A stretch of DNA of 62,726 nt from Bacteroidia bacterium. Its GTDB lineage: Bacteria > Bacteroidota > Bacteroidia > Chitinophagales > UBA2359. The stretch's first letter is position 1, and every line of letters starts with the position of its first letter. The position numbers were made by a program, and so were the translations under genes. Where the stretch lies: assembly GCA_030427245.1 (NCBI GenBank), contig JAUHXA010000040.1, positions 1 to 62,726 on the forward strand, written 5' to 3'. The notes below the pieces were generated by a model, which searched no databases, was not told the origin of the DNA, and saw only the letters and a list, made by a program, of their open reading frames with translations. Of this stretch, positions 44,477 to 53,313 are shown piece after piece.

Positions 44477-45827
44477 AATCGTTCCAGTTTAAATTGTTCA
44501 AATCTGCTAAAAATGGAATTGCTCCAAAACGCCCGTTCAAATAGCCCTTGCGAATGTCCAAATCGTATCTAATTTTGAAGTCACTCAAAGGGTACAAACT
44601 CGTTGCACCATCTTTATTTTTCTCTGTAAACCAAATTTCATCTTGTCGAAAAATTTCTTGGTCTAAGAGGTGGGATTCGTGGGTAACCAATATTAACTGA
44701 CCTTTTGTTTCTTGATTATCAATTAATTTTGACAATAGTTTTTTGAGTAAATAAGGATGGATACTTCTACCTACTTCATCAATAATGATGGTAAAAGAAA
44801 AATACCAATAGGTATAGAACAAAGGAGATAATTCTAATAAACGCTTAGTTCCATCGGATTCCTCTGTAAATAAAAAATCAAAACTCTGTCCATTCTTGTT
44901 GTCATGTTTAGCAATCAATCTTTTAATGACTACATTACCATCTCCTTCTTGTACAGCCATTAATTCCTCAAAGTTATTATTGGTTAATCGGAGAGCTACC
45001 CCTTGTTTTTTTTGTTGAGACAAAACAGCCTTTCTAACTCTATTCGCCTCTTCTTTGTCATTTTCTCCAAAAAAATCATCAATAGGGTGCGTTTCTATTA
45101 TTAAGTTACTTATCCCAGTATTCAATAATTTTATAAAATCATTGGTAAATTCCATAAAATGTTCAACTGTGAAAAAATCAATCATTGAAGAAGATTTTGC
45201 AGAAGGAACAATGACCATAAGGTGTAACCTAAACCACTTATACACCATTTTCGCTTCTTCAAAAGTTTGCTTCGCCTCCGCCAATTGCTTAATCAAAGGC
45301 ATATCATTTGGCAACAACTCCTCCTCATACAATTTTACCCTGAACTTATCCTCCGCACTTTGAAAATACCTATCATTCACCTTAATTTTCGTTTCTCCTT
45401 CTTGCGAGGTTGTTCTATTGAAAACTACTTCATCTTCTTTACCGAAATGGGTCAAATACAACCATTCTTCTGCAATGATATTTTGGAAAACACTCAAGCC
45501 ATAACTGTACGATTTTCCTTCCATCACAAACTCAATCTCAAAAGAGGTCGGTTTTTCGGCATATTCTGGATTCAATCGAAAAGTTTGAATATCCGTAAAA
45601 TAGTTCCATTCACCAGTCGTGACTATCTTTTGCAGCAAAGCAATTGCTTTCACCAAATTGGACTTTCCCGCCCCATTTGCGCCATAGATTGCAGCCGTTT
45701 TCAATAGACTCAAATCTCCAAAATGATATTCATGGTCTTTCTTCCGCCGAACCGAACCCGTCAGCATATTAAACTCGGTTTCTTCGGCAAAAGACAAAAA
45801 ATTGGATACTACAAAACGAATTAACAT
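44451..45827 (-). CDS. rloA: RloA-like AAA15-type ATPase of the same cassette
   Basis: 458 residues from the ATG at 45827, which gives the typical MLIRFVVSNFLSFAEE start; an ATG at 45854 adds nine unlikely residues. Walker A is GANGAGKS (49-56), Walker B is TIIIDEVGRSIHP, and the ABC-like signature region is in EESDGTKRLLELSP. The final part includes QLILVTHESHLLD. ATPases of this OLD/SMC-like type act as sensors or holders of a nuclease partner in antiphage systems. The gene overlaps rloB, and together they split the acetate cluster. Codon usage looks somewhat more AT-rich than the neighbours, consistent with acquisition. Confidence 0.87.
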   Translation of the reverse strand: MLIRFVVSNFLSFAEETEFNMLTGSVRRKKDHEYHFGDLSLLKTAAIYGANGAGKSNLVKAIALLQKIVTTGEWNYFTDIQTFRLNPEYAEKPTSFEIEFVMEGKSYSYGLSVFQNIIAEEWLYLTHFGKEDEVVFNRTTSQEGETKIKVNDRYFQSAEDKFRVKLYEEELLPNDMPLIKQLAEAKQTFEEAKMVYKWFRLHLMVIVPSAKSSSMIDFFTVEHFMEFTNDFIKLLNTGISNLIIETHPIDDFFGENDKEEANRVRKAVLSQQKKQGVALRLTNNNFEELMAVQEGDGNVVIKRLIAKHDNKNGQSFDFLFTEESDGTKRLLELSPLFYTYWYFSFTIIIDEVGRSIHPYLLKKLLSKLIDNQETKGQLILVTHESHLLDQEIFRQDEIWFTEKNKDGATSLYPLSDFKIRYDLDIRKGYLNGRFGAIPFLADLNNLNWNDYAKEETGV

Positions 45828-45950
45828 AGGCAATGTGATTTTTCTGTTTTCCAAAAATAGGTGATTTTTTCACCTAAAACAAGGAAAATATTTTGAAGTA
45901 TCTTTATTGAAGTGAAAAAACAGGTATTTGAGAGATTTTTTCGCTAACAA

Positions 45951-48659
45951 TTAATTCCCCATCGGCAACCGAAAATAAAACACCGAACCCATTCCCTCAA
46001 TACTTTCCACCCAAATTTTGCCGCCATGATGCTCCACTATTTTTTTAGAAATCGCCAAACCCAAGCCGCTGCCATGCGGTTTATTGCCGATGTGATGGGT
46101 GTGGACTTGTTTGAATTGGTCAAAAATCATGGGCTGTTCTTTTATCGGGATTCCCCTTCCATTGTCTGCAATGCTTACCTCCACGTAGTCATTGAAGTGC
46201 TTCAATTGGAGGTGAATATAAGGATTTTTCTCTCCCCTAAATTTGATGGCATTGGAGATAAGATTCAGCAGAACCTGCATGATTTTATCCGCATCCGCTT
46301 GAATAAAAAGCGTTTCTTCGGGCATTGCAGCCTTCAATTCGATGCCTTTGGCGGTAGCCATCTGTTTGGTAGTATGGATGGCGTTTTGAATGATTTCTTG
46401 CAGGACGATTTCTTCAATATCCCACTTCATTTTGCCCATTTCCAAACGCTGAAAATCCAATACTTCATTGATGAGTCGGGTCAATCTTTCGCTCTCTTTG
46501 ACGATGATGCCGAGAAACTGCTGTCGTTTTGAGGCTTCAATATCGGCATTGTCATGGAGAATTTCCGAAAAAGCTTTGATGGAGGTCAGGGGCGTTCGGA
46601 GTTCGTGCGTGACCGTTGAGATAAAATCGTCTTTGAGTTTGTCGAGTTCCTTCAATCGCTCATTTGCCGCCTTCAATTCAGCCGTAACGGTCTGCAATTC
46701 TTTTGACTTCTGTTCGATTTCCTTGCTGTGTAAAATCACCTGCTGGGTTTCGTCCAATATTTGCATAACTTCGCTTAGGCTAAAAACCTCTTCTTTCAAA
46801 ATCGTAGAAATGACCACCTTAGCAGATGCGCTACCAATCGTTCCTGCCAATATTTTTTCAGCATAACTGACCATATCGGCATTTACTTCATCTGCCTCCT
46901 TGTAGCTGATTCCATTTTGTTTGGCATATTCTTCTAAAATAGTTTTTGTTCGTTGGTTGCCCAAAAAAGGAGTGAGCAACTGTTTGATTTCATAGTAGTA
47001 GGCTTTTCCTCGCCAAATGTGTGCGCTATTTTCTGGTTTGTGGTATTTGAAGACATCCACAAAAGCAGAGGCTTGACTCAATTCGGTGGCAGAGGGAAAA
47101 GTGAACAAAGAAATACCGATGTATAGCCCTGTATTGAAGAACAAACTCCAAAAACAGGCATGGGTGATTTGATTCATTCCTTTGAGTCCGAACAATTCAT
47201 AAGGCTTCAGCAATTCTATTCCAAATAAGCCTTCTGCCACCACATTGGAGGAAAAAAAATTTGCTTCTACCAATGTGGGAAAAGGAAGGGTGTAAGCCCA
47301 TACTACAAAGCCTGCCATCAATCCTGTAATTGCACCAACTTTGGTGGCTCGTTTCCAGAACAATGCTCCCAATACGGTAGGCGCAAATTGGGTGACTCCT
47401 ACAAAGGATATCAAACCAATCGAAACCAAAGAATATTGATAACCAATGATTTCAAAGTAAATGTATGCCCAAATCATCACAAACACGATGCTTGTTCGCC
47501 TAACGTAGAGAATGAATCGGGTGAAGTAGCGTTTTTCTCGTAAGTTGATGGTCGAGGAATTGAGAAGAATAGGCATGACCAAATTACTGCTCATCATATT
47601 GGAGAGTGCCACCGTAGCCACAATGACCATGCTTGTTGCAGCCGATAAACCTCCTAAAAATACCATAACCGTGAGTACCAACTGTTTTTCTGCCAAAGGT
47701 AAGGTCAGTACAAAGGTATCGGCATCTACATTTCCTCCTTCAAAATACATCAGTCCTCCAATGGCTATTGGCAGTACGAAAATATTGATGAGCAGCAGGT
47801 AAAAGGGGAACATCCAGATGGCTCTTTCGATGTGTTTTTCGTCCACATTTTCTACTACTGCCACTTGAAATTGGCGAGGTAAAAGAATGAAAGCACAGGC
47901 AGAAAGCAATATCATAACCGTCCAATCCCAGTAGCTATTGTCGCCATTGTTGTTCCACACAAAGAGGTCTTTGTAGACTTGTGTTTGGGAAGCTTGTGCA
48001 AATAATTGAGTAGGATTGTCGTAGATGATGAAAGTGGTAAAAATTCCAATGGCTATGAATGCCAATAGTTTAAAGACCGATTCAAAAGCAATGGCAGCCA
48101 CCAAACCTTCGTTTTGTTCGGTTGCGTCAATATTGCGAGTTCCAAAAAGAATACTGAAAATTGCCAATATTACCGCCACAAAAAAAGCACTGTCTGCAAT
48201 ATGGTTGAATTGGTTTCCGAGTACAATGTCGAGACTCGAACTGATAGCCTTCAATTGGAGGGAAATATAGGGGATGATGCTGACCACTGCAATGAGAGTG
48301 ACGAGTCCTCCCAAAAATGCACTTTTGCCGTAACGTGCCGAAAGAAAATCTGCAATGGAGGTAATTCGTTGAATCTTGCTGATGCGTACTATTTTCCGCA
48401 AAATAATGTACCAAAGTGGAGCGGTCAAAACGGGACCTAAATAAACAGGTAGGAAACCCACGCCATCGGTTGCGGCTCGTCCCACGCTTCCATAAAATGT
48501 CCAAGCGGTGCAATAAACGGCTAAGGATAGCGCATAAGTAATGGGATTATTGATAATGCTTCTGCCGATTGCTCGCCGCTTGTCGCCATAGTAAGCGATG
48601 CCGAACAACAAAGCAAAATAGCCTATCGAAATAAGAAGGATGAGCCAAATGGGAATCAT
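45951..48659 (-). CDS. Sodium:solute symporter fused to a sensor histidine kinase (CbrA/CrbS-like)
   Basis: 902 residues from 48659, 1 nt after the upstream stop. About 13 membrane helices of the SSS (PutP-like) fold fill residues 1-~520. A linker follows, then a coiled segment (IEQKSKELQTVTAELKAANE). HisKA has His685 in STVTHELRTPLTSIKAF, and HATPase has NLISNAIKF and IADNGRGIP. There is no fused receiver. In other bacteria such transporter-kinases (CbrA, CrbS) sense a nutrient or its flux, and CrbS controls acs. The neighbouring single-domain receiver, the ActP symporter and acs fit the same role here (inference). Confidence 0.93.
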   Translation of the reverse strand: MIPIWLILLISIGYFALLFGIAYYGDKRRAIGRSIINNPITYALSLAVYCTAWTFYGSVGRAATDGVGFLPVYLGPVLTAPLWYIILRKIVRISKIQRITSIADFLSARYGKSAFLGGLVTLIAVVSIIPYISLQLKAISSSLDIVLGNQFNHIADSAFFVAVILAIFSILFGTRNIDATEQNEGLVAAIAFESVFKLLAFIAIGIFTTFIIYDNPTQLFAQASQTQVYKDLFVWNNNGDNSYWDWTVMILLSACAFILLPRQFQVAVVENVDEKHIERAIWMFPFYLLLINIFVLPIAIGGLMYFEGGNVDADTFVLTLPLAEKQLVLTVMVFLGGLSAATSMVIVATVALSNMMSSNLVMPILLNSSTINLREKRYFTRFILYVRRTSIVFVMIWAYIYFEIIGYQYSLVSIGLISFVGVTQFAPTVLGALFWKRATKVGAITGLMAGFVVWAYTLPFPTLVEANFFSSNVVAEGLFGIELLKPYELFGLKGMNQITHACFWSLFFNTGLYIGISLFTFPSATELSQASAFVDVFKYHKPENSAHIWRGKAYYYEIKQLLTPFLGNQRTKTILEEYAKQNGISYKEADEVNADMVSYAEKILAGTIGSASAKVVISTILKEEVFSLSEVMQILDETQQVILHSKEIEQKSKELQTVTAELKAANERLKELDKLKDDFISTVTHELRTPLTSIKAFSEILHDNADIEASKRQQFLGIIVKESERLTRLINEVLDFQRLEMGKMKWDIEEIVLQEIIQNAIHTTKQMATAKGIELKAAMPEETLFIQADADKIMQVLLNLISNAIKFRGEKNPYIHLQLKHFNDYVEVSIADNGRGIPIKEQPMIFDQFKQVHTHHIGNKPHGSGLGLAISKKIVEHHGGKIWVESIEGMGSVFYFRLPMGN

Positions 48660-48660
48660 A

Positions 48661-48858
48661 CTACCGTCGCTTTTTGTTTTCCATAATGATAAACAAAAAA
48701 ACAATCATCAAGCCCCAAACACCGAATAAATAAAAATATAGGGTGGGCATCCCTGCAATGAAACCTTCCTTGTCAAAGATACTGATAAGGGGAAAGTTAA
48801 GGAGCAAGAAAAACAGCACGAAAATGCCAAATAAACGGTATGCTTTGATGTGTTTCAA
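48661..48858 (-). CDS. Small two-helix membrane protein upstream of the SSS-kinase
   Basis: 65 residues with two hydrophobic helices (LFGIFVLFFLLLNFPLISIF; LYFYLFGVWGLMIVFLFIIM) and a basic tail (ENKKRR). Its stop is 1 nt before the ATG of the transporter-kinase, so the pair is almost certainly co-translated. It may be a small subunit, as DUF4212 is for the ActP-type symporter. No family name is claimed. Confidence 0.75.
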   Translation of the reverse strand: MKHIKAYRLFGIFVLFFLLLNFPLISIFDKEGFIAGMPTLYFYLFGVWGLMIVFLFIIMENKKRR

Positions 48859-49016
48859 GTTGGATATTGGATATTGGTGATTGGATATTAGTGATTGGCT
48901 ACCAATCCGCTAGTGTTTCAATCTTTAAATACTTGATTCCTTTTCTTGAAGTAAAAACGTTGATCGTCAATTGTTTTAAGGTCTAATCACAAGTCACCAA
49001 TCAACTAATCACTACA

Positions 49017-49214
49017 CTAATCCCCATACTCTTCTTCAAAATTGAGAATCTTCTTCTGCGTCAATCCCCACAAAATCACCAAACAATATCCTCCAATGGC
49101 TATCGATATCCAGTACTGCCCTGCCAAGTAGGGTTCGATATAGAAGCGTCCCAACATGGTGAACAAACCAAAAATGGCGACAAAATAAATGGATTGTTTT
49201 CTATTGAGTTTCAT
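49017..49214 (-). CDS. Small two-helix membrane protein
   Basis: 65 residues from the ATG at 49214 (MKLNRKQSIYFVAIFGLFTM). Two helices, the second in ISIAIGGYCLVILWGLTQKK, and a charged C-terminus (FEEEYGD). It lies between the ActP-like symporter and the transporter-kinase, in the same direction. No family is recognised. An earlier ATG at 49268 is possible but gives an odd Cys/Leu-rich extension. Around it lie GGATATT-rich noncoding repeats (48865-48900, 49330-49385). Confidence 0.65.
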   Translation of the reverse strand: MKLNRKQSIYFVAIFGLFTMLGRFYIEPYLAGQYWISIAIGGYCLVILWGLTQKKILNFEEEYGD

Positions 49215-49387
49215 GGGAAAAAGAAAGTTTAATGTTAAACAAAAAAGCATGGGCAAACAAATCCTCAATCATTGAAGTCTTTTTGTTTTACCCATGCTAC
49301 AAATCACTACGGAACTATTTTAATCTTGAGTTGGATATTAGATAATAAGATATTATTCATGCAATATCTAATATCCAAATATCTCAA

Positions 49388-51109
49388 TCAATGTGCATGA
49401 GCAGTTCCAGCACCTCTTGGCACACGGATATTTTCCACCATCTCTTGAACTTCTTGTGGCGGCGCATCTGTCATTCGAGAAACCACCAAAGAAATAGCAG
49501 CATTGACCAACATCCCCACAAAACCAATGCCCTCAGGAGAAATGCCTAAGAACCAATTGGCAGGAACATTTGAAGCAGGGCTGATAAATTTGAAGTAAAT
49601 GATGTAGGCAGTCGTAAACAACAAACCAACGACCATTCCCGAAACGGCTCCCTGCATATTCATCCGTTTGTCAAAAATCCCCAGAATAATGGCGGGGAAA
49701 AAGGAGGAGGCTGCCAGTCCGAAGGCGAAAGCCACTACTGCTGCCACAAAATCGGGAGGATTGATGCCAAAATAACCTGCAATCACTACTGCCAAACCTG
49801 CTGCAGAACGAGCGGCAAGCAATTCTTGTTTTTCGGTCAAATCGGGCTTAAAAGATTGTTTCAACAAATCATGAGAAATAGAACTCGAAATCACCAACAG
49901 CAAACCCGCTGCCGTAGAAAGAGCTGCTGCCAAACCACCTGCTGCTACCAATGCAATGACCCATGCAGGTAAATTCGCAATTTCGGGGTTCGCCAAAACC
50001 ATGATGTCTCTATCCACCTTCAATTCATTCTTTTCTTTGTCAGCAACATAGTTGATAATTCCATCACCATTTTTATCTTCAAAAACAATCAATCCTGTTT
50101 TTTCCCAGTTGGATACCCAAGAAGGAACTTCAGAATAAGGCTTGTTGGAAACAGTTTCAATCATATTGGTACGTGCAAAAGCTGCAACTGCAGGGGCTGT
50201 TGTGTAGAGAATAGCGATGAACAACAAAGCATAACCTGCCGACAAACGGGCATCAGATACTTTGGGAACAGTGAAAAAACGAATGATTACGTGTGGCAAA
50301 CCTGCTGTACCGACCATCAAAGCGGCAGTGATACAAAATACATCAATCGTCGATTTGCTCCCCTCGGTATAAGCACTGAATCCCAGAGCCTGATTCAGTC
50401 CATCCAGTTTGTCCAATAGATAAGTACCATCCGAAACCGTACCACCAAAACCCAATTGAGGAATTGGATTGCCCGTCATTTGAATAGAAATAAAGATGGC
50501 AGGAACGAGGAAGGCAAAAATCAATACGCAATATTGCGCTACCTGTGTATAAGTAATCCCTTTCATCCCACCTACTACGGCGTAGAAAAACACGATTGCC
50601 ATACCAATGATTACGCCCATTTCAACGGAAGTTTCCAAAAAACGAGAAAACACTACCCCAACACCACGCATTTGACCAGCTACATAAGTAAACGATACAA
50701 AAATGGCACAAATCACCGCCACCAATCGAGCAGTTTGGGAATAGTAGCGCTCACCAATAAAATCGGGAACGGTGAACTTACCGTATTTTCGGAGATAAGG
50801 TGCCAACAGTAGCGCCAACAGCACATAACCACCTGTCCAACCCATCAAATACACTGCGCCATCATAGCCCATGAAAGAAATCAAGCCTGCCATAGAAATA
50901 AAAGAAGCTGCCGACATCCAGTCTGCTGCCGTAGCCAAGCCATTTGCTAGAGGGTGTACGCCCTTGCCCGCTACATAAAAATCACTTGTAGAAGAAGCCC
51001 TTGACCATACCGCAATACCGATATAAAGGCTGAAAGTCGCCCCGACCATGATATACGTCCATGTTTGGATGCTTAGGGCTAAAATTGGTTGTAGAAATAT
51101 ATAGTCCAT
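49388..51109 (-). CDS. actP: ActP/VC_2705-type sodium:solute symporter (acetate transporter family)
   Basis: 573 residues with ~13 membrane helices. SSS landmarks are visible: the sodium-site region DFYVAGKGVHPLANGLATAA, then DWMSAASFISMAGLISFMGY, the core FTVPDFIGERYYS, and GLAAALSTAAGLLLVISSSI. An extramembrane insert (EDKNGDGIINYVADKEKNEL) resembles a calcium-binding DxNxDGxI loop. The family imports acetate or other short-chain carboxylates with cations. It lies downstream of its DUF4212 partner and the porin, and near acs, which supports acetate or propionate as substrate. Confidence 0.9.
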   Translation of the reverse strand: MDYIFLQPILALSIQTWTYIMVGATFSLYIGIAVWSRASSTSDFYVAGKGVHPLANGLATAADWMSAASFISMAGLISFMGYDGAVYLMGWTGGYVLLALLLAPYLRKYGKFTVPDFIGERYYSQTARLVAVICAIFVSFTYVAGQMRGVGVVFSRFLETSVEMGVIIGMAIVFFYAVVGGMKGITYTQVAQYCVLIFAFLVPAIFISIQMTGNPIPQLGFGGTVSDGTYLLDKLDGLNQALGFSAYTEGSKSTIDVFCITAALMVGTAGLPHVIIRFFTVPKVSDARLSAGYALLFIAILYTTAPAVAAFARTNMIETVSNKPYSEVPSWVSNWEKTGLIVFEDKNGDGIINYVADKEKNELKVDRDIMVLANPEIANLPAWVIALVAAGGLAAALSTAAGLLLVISSSISHDLLKQSFKPDLTEKQELLAARSAAGLAVVIAGYFGINPPDFVAAVVAFAFGLAASSFFPAIILGIFDKRMNMQGAVSGMVVGLLFTTAYIIYFKFISPASNVPANWFLGISPEGIGFVGMLVNAAISLVVSRMTDAPPQEVQEMVENIRVPRGAGTAHAH

Positions 51110-51147
51110 TTAATTTATTTTTTAAAATTGAGAAATTGTTTTATGGT

Positions 51148-51275
51148 TGAATTGGAAAGGTGTAATCTTCGACAGAATGGAGAAGGTGACATCTTTCCAT
51201 CGCCTCGAATTTGAGATTACATGCCGAGTTCTCGGCAAAGGCTATCTTTGATTTTTCAAAGATGTCACCTCAAAT
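51148..51275. repeat. Palindromic repeat with GGTGACATCTTT and GATTACA blocks
   Basis: Between actP and the DUF4212 gene. Outer ends TTGAATTGGAAAGGTG and the inverse CACCTCAAATTCAA are approximate inverted repeats. Inside are AAGGTGACATCTTT against AAAGATGTCACCT, and a small GCCGAG/CTCGGC hairpin. The blocks GGTGNCATCTTTT, AAAAATCAAA and GGTGTAATCT recur at 56451-56615. Confidence 0.55.
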
Positions 51276-51283
51276 TCAAAAAA

Positions 51284-51538
51284 TCATTCATCCACATCAT
51301 ATTCTTTGTCCAGCTTGTTCATCCATGCGACGTACACAAAAATCAGAGCGACAAATACATAGATAGAACCTTGTTGTGCCATCCAAAAACCCAATTTAAA
51401 GCCGCCAAGTTGAATGTTGTTCAGCGCATCTACAAAGAAAATACCCATACCATAGGATACAATGAACCAAATCGAAAGTAGAATTGTCAAGTATCGGATA
51501 TTCTTGCTCCAATATTCTTGCATTTTGGTTTGTGCCAT
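51284..51538 (-). CDS. DUF4212 small symporter subunit
   Basis: 84 residues. It opens MAQTKMQEYWSKNIRYLTIL, with two helices (LTILLSIWFIVSYGMGIFF; GSIYVFVALIFVYVAWMNKL) and an acidic tail (DKEYDVDE), the pattern of the DUF4212 family. These proteins are encoded directly ahead of ActP-type symporters and are thought to be their small subunits. Here 174 bp with a palindromic repeat separate it from actP. Confidence 0.92.
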   Translation of the reverse strand: MAQTKMQEYWSKNIRYLTILLSIWFIVSYGMGIFFVDALNNIQLGGFKLGFWMAQQGSIYVFVALIFVYVAWMNKLDKEYDVDE

Positions 51539-51713
51539 AAGATTTGTTTGTTTTTATAGTAAGTGAATAAAATATTTTAATTATTTGAAGGAAAGATTAT
51601 AAATAGACTTTTGAAGTTTTTCTTTCCATAATAGAAGTGTGCATTTTAGTAGCCCTTTTCCATTCTTTCACTCCAAACTTCAAAAGCCTTTCACTTCATA
51701 CCTTCAATAGTGG

Positions 51714-53039
51714 CTATAGGAAAATCATAGACTGCAATCGCAATTGACTCAAATCTTGTTCACGATTCCCCCACTTCACACTGTGATACTCCAAAGTGAT
51801 TTTGGCAAAATGACCATTTACATAATAGTTGAGACCCAAATCAAAAGTGCTGCCATTGTCATCATAGCCATCGTAGCTGCGATTTTGGAAAGCCACATAA
51901 GGCATTACTTTTTTGCCTGGCAATAAATAACCTACATGTCCATACAAAACACTACCCGTACCCAAATCCAATGAACCACTGCCATTTTGATAAGTGAAAT
52001 TTTCACCATAATTGAAGCTCATAAAAGTTGCATAAGCATTCAATGCACCCTCTCCAGCAGGAGCTTCATAAAAAGCATCTACTGCAAAATGCGATACGCT
52101 TTCGGTACTTGCTTGGCTGTCTAAGGCATCATAAAGAGCTGTTCCTGAAAGTGTTTCATCCACAGGGCTGCTTGTATTGTTCAAACGAATTGAGCCATTG
52201 GGTTGGGCGAAAAATCCGACACCTAAGTTAAAGATTTTTTTCGCTCCTAAATAAGTTCCCACTGCAAAAGGCAATTTAGTGGATTCTTTGTCCCATAGTT
52301 GGTAGCGGAAATAACCTTCCATCACCAAACCTCCTTTGGTATCTCCATATAAATTGTTGGCATTGTAAAGCGTGTTGCCACCGTTGAGGGCTGCAATACC
52401 ATTACCTGCCTGTAGGTTTGGTCGAAGGGCATCATTGAAGGCAAGGCGGTAATCAAATTTTCCTGCTTGTCCTTTGAAGTAAACGCCCATGTGACGAGCA
52501 AACTGGTCGGTTTGACCCAAAGAATGCCAGCCTACAAATGGAGTTGTGGCATCTAAGGTCATGAAATTCAGCGTGGAAGAATTTGCCAATCGGTTCATGC
52601 CTTTCCAGTAGTGCAAACCACCACCTACATACAGTGCATCGTTTAGTTTGTATTCCCCCCAAGCATCGTGCAAAAACATTTGAGGACCATTCCCCTGTAC
52701 CCCTGTCGGAGTCATATTGGAAGAATTCAAGCTATTCAGCCCAATATGCATTAAAATCATAAACTTGGGAGAAACCTGAGCAAACCACAACAAACGAGAG
52801 CGGCGAATTGAGGGGCTGATTTTGAAGTCAGCATTGTCGTCAGATAAATTTTGAGAGGTCAACCAGAACTGGTGCCAAGTGATGAAGCGGATATATTTGC
52901 TACCATCTTCGCTCATCTTCAAGGTCATGGGCTTGTAAGAATGGTCTATTTCCTTTTTTTCTTCTTGAGCATAAACACTGCTCATACTCCCAAAACCAAT
53001 TAGAAACAGTGTAAAAACAAAGAGTTGAAGTCTTTTCAT
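51714..53039 (-). CDS. Porin-like outer-membrane beta-barrel protein
   Basis: 441 residues with a signal peptide (MKRLQLFVFTLFLIGFGSMS, SVYAQ). The rest has alternating short strands with many aromatic and Gly/Asn residues and ends with an aromatic-rich outer-membrane barrel pattern (FAKITLEYHSVKW, LRLQSMIFL). It resembles Bacteroidota phosphate-selective or general porins. It is the first gene of the cluster with DUF4212 and actP and probably gives outer-membrane passage to the same short-chain acids (inference). Its promoter contains a perfect 22-bp palindrome, described separately. Confidence 0.8.
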   Translation of the reverse strand: MKRLQLFVFTLFLIGFGSMSSVYAQEEKKEIDHSYKPMTLKMSEDGSKYIRFITWHQFWLTSQNLSDDNADFKISPSIRRSRLLWFAQVSPKFMILMHIGLNSLNSSNMTPTGVQGNGPQMFLHDAWGEYKLNDALYVGGGLHYWKGMNRLANSSTLNFMTLDATTPFVGWHSLGQTDQFARHMGVYFKGQAGKFDYRLAFNDALRPNLQAGNGIAALNGGNTLYNANNLYGDTKGGLVMEGYFRYQLWDKESTKLPFAVGTYLGAKKIFNLGVGFFAQPNGSIRLNNTSSPVDETLSGTALYDALDSQASTESVSHFAVDAFYEAPAGEGALNAYATFMSFNYGENFTYQNGSGSLDLGTGSVLYGHVGYLLPGKKVMPYVAFQNRSYDGYDDNGSTFDLGLNYYVNGHFAKITLEYHSVKWGNREQDLSQLRLQSMIFL

Positions 53040-53088
53040 AGTGTACCTATTTTTAGCGGTGATAGATGTTTATTGAACTATTCGAGCA

Positions 53089-53119
53089 TAAAAGTATATA
53101 AATATTTATATACTCGCAA
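53089..53119 (-). promoter_or_regulatory. Porin promoter overlapped by a perfect 22-bp palindromic operator
   Basis: On the minus strand TTG (53117-53119), a 20-nt spacer and TACTTTTA (53089-53096) approximate the Bacteroidota TTG-N19-TAnnTTTG promoter. The palindrome at 53093-53114 is AGTATATAAAT joined to its own reverse complement. It fills the spacer, the geometry of a repressor operator. Nineteen of 22 positions recur upstream of acs (54159-54180). Confidence 0.7.
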
Positions 53120-53313
53120 GAATAGATAATCTTTTTTTTGAAAAAAACTTGAACAAACTGAAAAAGACAGAAGAACTACCGAATCCTTTTGCCTTTTACT
53201 CTCAAAAACCAAGATGGATTATCTGCTTTGGGGAATGTTCATAACTTCTGTGTGATATTGGAGAGAAAGGAAACTTTTGTTTCGTTTATATGGTTAAATC
53301 AATTTGATAGCTT

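Noticed and set aside
48865-48900. TTGGATATTGG-type direct repeats as a CRISPR or iteron array
   Set aside because: The units are short and irregular without spacers; they look like low-complexity intergenic sequence, also seen at 49330-49385.
53093-53114. Palindrome upstream of the porin as a terminator
   Set aside because: It consists only of A/T with C/G at the ends, has no loop or T tract, and sits between promoter elements, so an operator is the better reading.
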